A DNA stretch of 10,184 bases from contig DAOWNY010000047.1 in NCBI GenBank assembly GCA_030642325.1, positions 1 through 10,184 on the forward strand, read 5' to 3'. The stretch's first letter is position 1; every line of letters starts with the position of its first letter. The position numbers and the translations under genes were made by a program. This DNA is from Deltaproteobacteria bacterium. GTDB taxonomy: Bacteria > Desulfobacterota > DAOWNY01. The notes under the pieces were generated by a model. That model saw only the letters and a list, made by a program, of their open reading frames with translations. It was not told the DNA's origin and made no database searches. Below are positions 6,179 through 10,184 of the stretch, one piece after another.

Positions 6179-7096
6179 TTGAATTTAAAGCAACTGGAGA
6201 TTTTATGCAAAATAATTGAAAAGAGGAGTTTTTCCCGGGCAGCCGGGGAGGTACATTTATCCCAACCCACTCTTACCGAACATATCAAGTCGTTAGAATC
6301 AGAATTTAATCTTAAGCTGTTGGATAGACTGGGAAGAGAAGTTGTTCCCACCAAGGCGGGAGAGATTCTTTGCCGCTATGCTGAGCGGATTATTAGTCTT
6401 ACGAATGAAGCAAAGCAGTCAATTGATAGATTCAGGGAGGACCTGCATGGTGACCTCAGCATCGGGGCGAGTACCATACCGGGCGAATATATTTTGCCGC
6501 ATCTCTTATTCAAGTTTAGAAGAAAACATCCCCGGATTTCTTTAACCGTAATCATTGAAGATACCGGAGGAATTATCGAGAGGGTTTTAAGCAACCAGGC
6601 TGAGCTGGGAATTGTCGGAGCCAGAGTAGCAAGCGCAAAACTGGATTACCATAGATTTGTCGAAGATGAACTGGTTCTGGTATTACCTGTTAATTTTGCC
6701 TGCAATACAGAATTTTTTACCCTTGACAGACTGCAGGAATTGCCGTTCATCCTGCGGGAGGAAGGGAGTGGAACCCAAATATTTATTAATAGAATTTTTG
6801 AAAAATTTGGGATTAATACCAAACGCTTCAATGTGGTTGCCCGATTGGGAAGCAGCAATGCGGTTATTCAGGCGGTCAAAGATGGCGTAGGGGTTTCCAT
6901 TGTTTCTAAGCGGGCAGTTGAGGAAGAATTGAGACGAAAAACTCTTAAATTTATTCCCATAAAGGGGGTGGAATTGTTAAGAAGATTTTACGTGGTACTG
7001 CGCCAGGGGAGGACCATCTCCCCTCTTTCGGAAGCTTTTATGAGCTTTCTTCTGGATAAAAAGTTTAATGATAATAAAGGTTCATGGGAACGCTGA
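6179..7096 (+). CDS. LysR-family transcriptional regulator
   Basis: A 305-residue LysR-type regulator: N-terminal winged helix-turn-helix (about 1-60, with SFSRAAGEVHLSQPTLTEHIKSLE at 17-40), linker helix, then a periplasmic-binding-protein-like effector domain from about residue 90 to 295. The start is a TTG at 6179 with GGAGG (6167-6171) seven bases upstream; it gives the typical NLKQLE beginning, and no ATG is available. The wording GASTIPGEYILP (96-107), LREEGSGT (192-199) and VKDGVGVSIVSKRAVEEEL resembles the CysB/CysL-like group, including a branch annotated in anaerobes as selenium-metabolism associated. No selenium gene is in the window, so the effector and regulon are unknown. It lies downstream of the Fe-S scaffold gene on the same strand, so either read-through from that gene or its own promoter could express it. 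Confidence 0.93.
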   Translation: MNLKQLEILCKIIEKRSFSRAAGEVHLSQPTLTEHIKSLESEFNLKLLDRLGREVVPTKAGEILCRYAERIISLTNEAKQSIDRFREDLHGDLSIGASTIPGEYILPHLLFKFRRKHPRISLTVIIEDTGGIIERVLSNQAELGIVGARVASAKLDYHRFVEDELVLVLPVNFACNTEFFTLDRLQELPFILREEGSGTQIFINRIFEKFGINTKRFNVVARLGSSNAVIQAVKDGVGVSIVSKRAVEEELRRKTLKFIPIKGVELLRRFYVVLRQGRTISPLSEAFMSFLLDKKFNDNKGSWER

Positions 7097-7107
7097 TAAA
7101 TTCCTCC

Positions 7108-7200
7108 GGGATGGGTGGAAACCATGAAAAAACAATGACATTCCATGAAACTGATAATCCTGGCTTTTAATTTACCGGCTATATTGTCCCATCCCTTTTT
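7108..7200 (+). terminator. Possible long-loop terminator after the LysR gene
   Basis: GGGATGGG (7108-7115) pairs perfectly with CCCATCCC (7188-7195), which is followed by five T and then TAT. The 72-nt loop is long for a rho-independent terminator but can hold secondary hairpins. The position just after the LysR stop (7096) fits. Confidence 0.35.
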
Positions 7201-7210
7201 TATATTATAA

Positions 7211-7224
7211 GATCAGATCTGATC
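7211..7224. promoter_or_regulatory. 14-bp perfect palindrome, candidate operator
   Basis: GATCAGATCTGATC is a perfect palindrome ending five bases before the -35 box at 7230. This position suits an activator or repressor site. The binding protein is unknown. Confidence 0.35.
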
Positions 7225-7229
7225 AGCCC

Positions 7230-7258
7230 TTGACAGGAGAGCCGTTTTATGATAAATT
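7230..7258 (+). promoter_or_regulatory. Sigma-70-type promoter for the M23 peptidase gene
   Basis: A perfect -35 TTGACA (7230-7235), a 17-bp spacer and TAAATT (7253-7258) as -10. Two full TATAAT boxes follow just downstream (7265 and 7273) without good -35 partners. The start near 7265 leaves a leader of about 265 nt before the TTG at 7532. Confidence 0.5.
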
Positions 7259-7363
7259 ATTTTCTATAATACTATAATAAGGCGTGGTGTAAAAAAATAT
7301 TTTCGTTAAAATCAAAATTGTGGATGGGAGGAAATTATTAATAGTGACAATTAGTTAACATAA

Positions 7364-7377
7364 TATCTCGGGAGATA
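7364..7377. promoter_or_regulatory. Inverted repeat TATCTC-GG-GAGATA in the M23 gene leader
   Basis: Perfect 6-bp arms around two G. It lies about 100 bp downstream of the predicted promoter, inside the leader RNA. It may be an operator or chance. Confidence 0.2.
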
Positions 7378-7531
7378 CGATCAATGCCAACAAATTCGTT
7401 TTTTTCGGTTATACATATTCCTTTGATTTTCTGAAGACGACTTTTCTTCCGCGTTTAATTTTTACAGGATTATCAACTAATTTTTTTAATTGTTTCATTT
7501 TTTCAGAATAAGGTGACCGGGGAGATTAAAC

Positions 7532-8443
7532 TTGGGCAAGGGGACGCGCACCACCTTAATAATTATTTCAGAGGGAATGAAAAAGGTTAAAAAAATCAGC
7601 TTTTCCCGACTTGGGTTGAGATACACCTCTTTTTTCCTGTTTGTTCTATTTTGTTTCTCCGTTTTTATCATTTATGATTATCTGGAAATGAAAAATAAGA
7701 TGTATGACTATGAAAATTTACGGGATGAAAGCATTAGCCAGAGGACAAAGATCATAAAATTTGCCAACCAGTTAAAGACCATGGAAGATCAAATGGAGAG
7801 GATCCAGGAATTTGACAAAAAATTGAGGGTGATCGCGAACCTGGACAGTCCTTCCCAGCCTGGACAAATTTCGGGGGTAGGGGGCTCATCTCAAGAAGAC
7901 ATCAATTACCGATTAGTCCTTCACCGCCGGCAAGATTTAATTTCAGAGGAGCTGTCACCTAAACTTAAAAAATTGCAGTCCCGGATAAAGCTGGAAGAAG
8001 AGAGTCTTCTGGAACTTCAGGGAGTGTTACGAGATAAAAGATCTCTCTTGGCTTCTACCCCTTCGATCTGGCCGACGAAGGGGTGGGTTTCTTCCGTTTT
8101 TGGCTATCGAAAATCTCCTTTTACCGGGTTAAAGGAGTTTCATAAGGGTCTGGATGTGGCGACCAGGATTGGGACTTCGGTAATTGCCTCGGCGGATGGG
8201 ACAATAATTTATGCAGGGACAAAAAGGAGATACGGTAAAATGATTATCGTTAACCATGGATATGGTTACCGAACTTACTATGGGCATCTATCTGAAATAT
8301 TTGTAAAATCCGGGCAGAAGGTTAAAAGAGGTTTTAATGTAGGAGCAGTAGGGAACAGCGGAAGAAGTACGGGGCCTCATCTCCACTATGAGGTGAGATT
8401 AAACGGAGTGCCCGTCAACCCGAAACGATATATTCTAAATTAG
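7532..8443 (+). CDS. Membrane-anchored M23-family (LytM-type) peptidase with coiled coil
   Basis: A 303-residue predicted zinc endopeptidase or LytM-domain factor acting on murein peptides in the periplasm. Order: short basic cytoplasmic N-terminus (1-30), one transmembrane helix (about 32-49), a coiled-coil-prone charged region (about 51-103 and 130-172), then the M23 domain (about 180-303). The metal and catalytic residues are intact: H204-x3-D208 (HKGLDVA), H252 in YYGHLS, and H283/H285 in GPHLHYEV, so it should be an active enzyme rather than an EnvC/NlpD-type activator, which usually lacks some of these. The start is a TTG at 7532 with GGGGAGA six bases upstream. The ATG at codon 16 has its only purine-rich stretch touching it and is unlikely. 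It has its own promoter and a strong terminator, so it is separated from secA although adjacent. Confidence 0.93.
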   Translation: MGKGTRTTLIIISEGMKKVKKISFSRLGLRYTSFFLFVLFCFSVFIIYDYLEMKNKMYDYENLRDESISQRTKIIKFANQLKTMEDQMERIQEFDKKLRVIANLDSPSQPGQISGVGGSSQEDINYRLVLHRRQDLISEELSPKLKKLQSRIKLEEESLLELQGVLRDKRSLLASTPSIWPTKGWVSSVFGYRKSPFTGLKEFHKGLDVATRIGTSVIASADGTIIYAGTKRRYGKMIIVNHGYGYRTYYGHLSEIFVKSGQKVKRGFNVGAVGNSGRSTGPHLHYEVRLNGVPVNPKRYILN

Positions 8444-8474
8444 TAATAAATGATTATTCTATCATCTTCTATTC

Positions 8475-8512
8475 CCCGATAAAGAAATCTTTTATCGGGT
8501 TTTGTTTTTTTT
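8475..8512 (+). terminator. Rho-independent terminator after the M23 peptidase gene
   Basis: A perfect 9-bp stem, CCCGATAAA (8475-8483) with TTTATCGGG (8491-8499), around a 7-nt loop, followed by TTTTG and eight T. It starts 31 bp after the stop codon. No A-run precedes it, so it works in one direction only. Confidence 0.9.
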
Positions 8513-8542
8513 AAGCGGATTTTTTTAAAGAGTTTAACTTTT

Positions 8543-8572
8543 TTGATTATTTATAAAAGAGTTTCATATTAT
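8543..8572 (+). promoter_or_regulatory. Possible sigma-70-type promoter for secA
   Basis: TTGATT (8543-8548), an 18-bp spacer and TATTAT (8567-8572), placed after the terminator and about 55 bp before the secA ATG. The area is very AT-rich, so chance matches are likely. Confidence 0.35.
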
Positions 8573-8627
8573 TTAATAGAACTCGAAATCATTTAAAATT
8601 AAAATAATACATAAAGGTTAATTTGTC

Positions 8628-10184
8628 ATGGCAGGATCAATGTTACAGAAGATCTTCGGCAGCAAAAATGAGAGGGAACTTAAGAAGATTTTTCCTTTAG
8701 TGGATAAGATCAACAGATTTGAATCCATGGTAAAAGAACTGACCGATGACCAGCTTCGGGGGAAAACGGGAGAATTTCGAGAACGGGTGAACAGGGGAGA
8801 AAATCTGGACGATCTTCTTTCCGAGGCCTTTGCCGTAGTCCGTGAAGCATCGGTTAGAGTTCTTGGCGAACGCCATTTTGATGTGCAACTTGTAGGGGGG
8901 GTGGTACTGCATCAGGGGACAATTGCGGAAATGAAAACCGGCGAAGGAAAAACTTTAGTGGCAACTCTGCCGGTTTATCTCAATTCTCTTACCGGGAGGG
9001 GAGTTCATGTAATTACCGTCAATGATTATCTGGCAAGGCGAGACAGCGAATGGATGGGGCAAATTTATAAATTTCTGGGGCTATCGGTGGGAGTGATTGT
9101 CCATGGAATGAACGATAAGGAGAGGATGGAATCTTACCACTCGGATGTTAGTTATGGAACCAATAATGAGTTTGGTTTTGATTATCTGCGGGATAATATG
9201 AAATTTAGTTGGGAAGATTACGCCCAAAAAGAGCTTAATTATGCCATTGTGGATGAAGTGGACAGTATCCTGGTTGATGAGGCCAGAACTCCCCTGATCA
9301 TTTCCGGACCAACAGAAGAATCAACTGATAAGTACTATAAAATAAACCGAGTAATTCCGCGCTTAAGAAAGGAAAAGGATTTTGCGGTGGATGAGAAGCT
9401 TAAAACCGCAACATTAACCGAAGAAGGAGTTTTGAAGGTTGAGGAATTGATAAAGGTGGAAAATCTCTACGAACCAAAGAATATTGAGATTCTCCATCAT
9501 GTAAATCAAGCCCTGAAGGCCCATACTCTTTTTAAGCGGGATGTGGACTACCTGGTTAAAGAAGGAAAAGTAATAATCGTTGATGAATTCACGGGGCGTT
9601 TAATGCCCGGCAGACGCTTTAGTGAGGGTCTTCACCAGGCACTGGAGGCAAAAGAAGGTGTTAAAATTGAGAATGAAAATCAAACCCTTGCTACCATAAC
9701 TTTCCAGAATTATTTTCGTATGTATGATAAACTGGCAGGTATGACAGGCACCGCCGATACGGAGGCGGTGGAGTTTCATAAAATTTATAAGCTTGATGTA
9801 ATTGTTGTTCCAACCAATCAACAGATGATTCGAGATGATCTCCCCGATGTAATCTATAGAGATGAAAAAGAGAAGTTCCAGGCAGTTGTCAATGAAATTA
9901 AAGAGTTAAATAAAAAAGGGCAACCGGTATTGGTGGGCACCCTCTCCATTGAAAAATCAGAGATATTGTCCAAGCTGTTAAAAAAGAATGGGGTCCCCCA
10001 TCATATCCTAAATGCAAAGAACCATGAAAGGGAGGCAGAAATCATATCCCAGGCAGGGCAATCGGGGGCGGTTACTATTTCTACAAATATGGCCGGGCGA
10101 GGAACCGATATTGTTTTGGGAGAGGGGATTAAGGAACTGGGAGGACTCAGGGTAATTGGTACGGAGCGACACGAAAGTCGGAGA
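8628..10184 (+). CDS. secA: Protein translocase ATPase SecA (N-terminal 519 residues, cut by window edge)
   Basis: The motor of the general secretion pathway: it binds preproteins and drives them through SecYEG using ATP. The frame runs open from ATG 8628 to the window end; family proteins are 800-900 residues, so roughly the C-terminal 40% is missing, including most of the helical scaffold and any zinc-binding tail. Visible are Walker A MKTGEGKTL (102-110), VNDYLARRD (131-139), YGTNNEFGFDYLRDN (176-190), Walker B VDEVDSILVDEART (208-221), the peptide cross-linking domain (about 229-370), the MTGTA motif near 375, and NMAGRGTDIVLG (487-498) of the second nucleotide-binding domain. AAAGG lies ten bases before the ATG. 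A second ATG at codon 5 has AGGA three bases upstream and is less likely. Nothing unusual is seen in the motifs. Confidence 0.97.
   Translation, partial: MAGSMLQKIFGSKNERELKKIFPLVDKINRFESMVKELTDDQLRGKTGEFRERVNRGENLDDLLSEAFAVVREASVRVLGERHFDVQLVGGVVLHQGTIAEMKTGEGKTLVATLPVYLNSLTGRGVHVITVNDYLARRDSEWMGQIYKFLGLSVGVIVHGMNDKERMESYHSDVSYGTNNEFGFDYLRDNMKFSWEDYAQKELNYAIVDEVDSILVDEARTPLIISGPTEESTDKYYKINRVIPRLRKEKDFAVDEKLKTATLTEEGVLKVEELIKVENLYEPKNIEILHHVNQALKAHTLFKRDVDYLVKEGKVIIVDEFTGRLMPGRRFSEGLHQALEAKEGVKIENENQTLATITFQNYFRMYDKLAGMTGTADTEAVEFHKIYKLDVIVVPTNQQMIRDDLPDVIYRDEKEKFQAVVNEIKELNKKGQPVLVGTLSIEKSEILSKLLKKNGVPHHILNAKNHEREAEIISQAGQSGAVTISTNMAGRGTDIVLGEGIKELGGLRVIGTERHESRR

Larger units (their letters stand above)
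7097..7531. other. Regulatory stretch between the LysR and M23 peptidase genes
   Basis: These 435 bp lie between genes on the same strand and have no convincing gene. They hold a possible long-loop terminator after the LysR gene, a 14-bp palindrome next to a sigma-70-type promoter, extra TATAAT boxes at 7265-7270 and 7273-7278, and a second palindrome at 7364-7377. The region from 7395 to 7500 is AT-rich and includes a minus-strand 29-codon frame that I do not accept as a gene. Confidence 0.65.

Overview
The window looks like chromosomal DNA from an anaerobic, Gram-negative-type bacterium, most likely a member of the Desulfobacterota (former Deltaproteobacteria) or a close relative. Three things suggest this: a two-gene archaeal-type entry into the shikimate pathway, which outside archaea is known from some sulfate-reducing bacteria; a type IV pilus platform gene with a sigma-54-type promoter; and an M23 peptidase gene directly ahead of secA. 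This placement is inferred from gene content, not from a tree. Base composition looks even across the window, and I see no phage, plasmid, IS element, CRISPR array, tRNA or rRNA.

Layout. Positions 1-923 (minus) hold the first 307 codons of pilC. Positions 924-1511 are AT-rich and non-coding; they carry a sigma-54-type promoter reading toward pilC, an upstream 22-bp inverted repeat and one ATTCCC-N8-GGGAAT intergenic repeat. aroE (1512-2384, minus) is divergent from an operon of the aldolase-like ADTH synthase (2663-3460) and 3-dehydroquinate synthase II (3460-4452). The divergent spacer has overlapping TATAAT boxes and a short reading frame dense in Phe, Tyr and Trp codons, a candidate leader peptide. 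A PAP2 phosphatase gene (4465-5049, minus) converges on the operon. A non-coding stretch (5050-5692) precedes an IscU/NifU-like protein that lacks the first cluster-binding Cys (5693-6061) and a LysR-type regulator (6179-7096). Another regulatory stretch (7097-7531) leads to a membrane-anchored M23 peptidase (7532-8443), which ends at a strong terminator. secA starts at 8628 and runs off the right edge.

How the genes work together. The clearest unit is aromatic amino acid synthesis. ADTH synthase and DHQ synthase II make 3-dehydroquinate from a 6-deoxy-5-ketofructose phosphate and aspartate semialdehyde, bypassing DAHP synthase and AroB. AroE acts two steps later, and all three genes share one divergent control region. 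The remaining genes are housekeeping or cell-envelope functions (pilus assembly, lipid phosphate recycling, murein hydrolysis, Sec export) plus an Fe-S scaffold-like protein and its neighbouring regulator. Most of the window is ordinary core genome. The points of real interest are the aromatic-rich leader frame, the altered Fe-S scaffold and the sigma-54 arrangement ahead of pilC.
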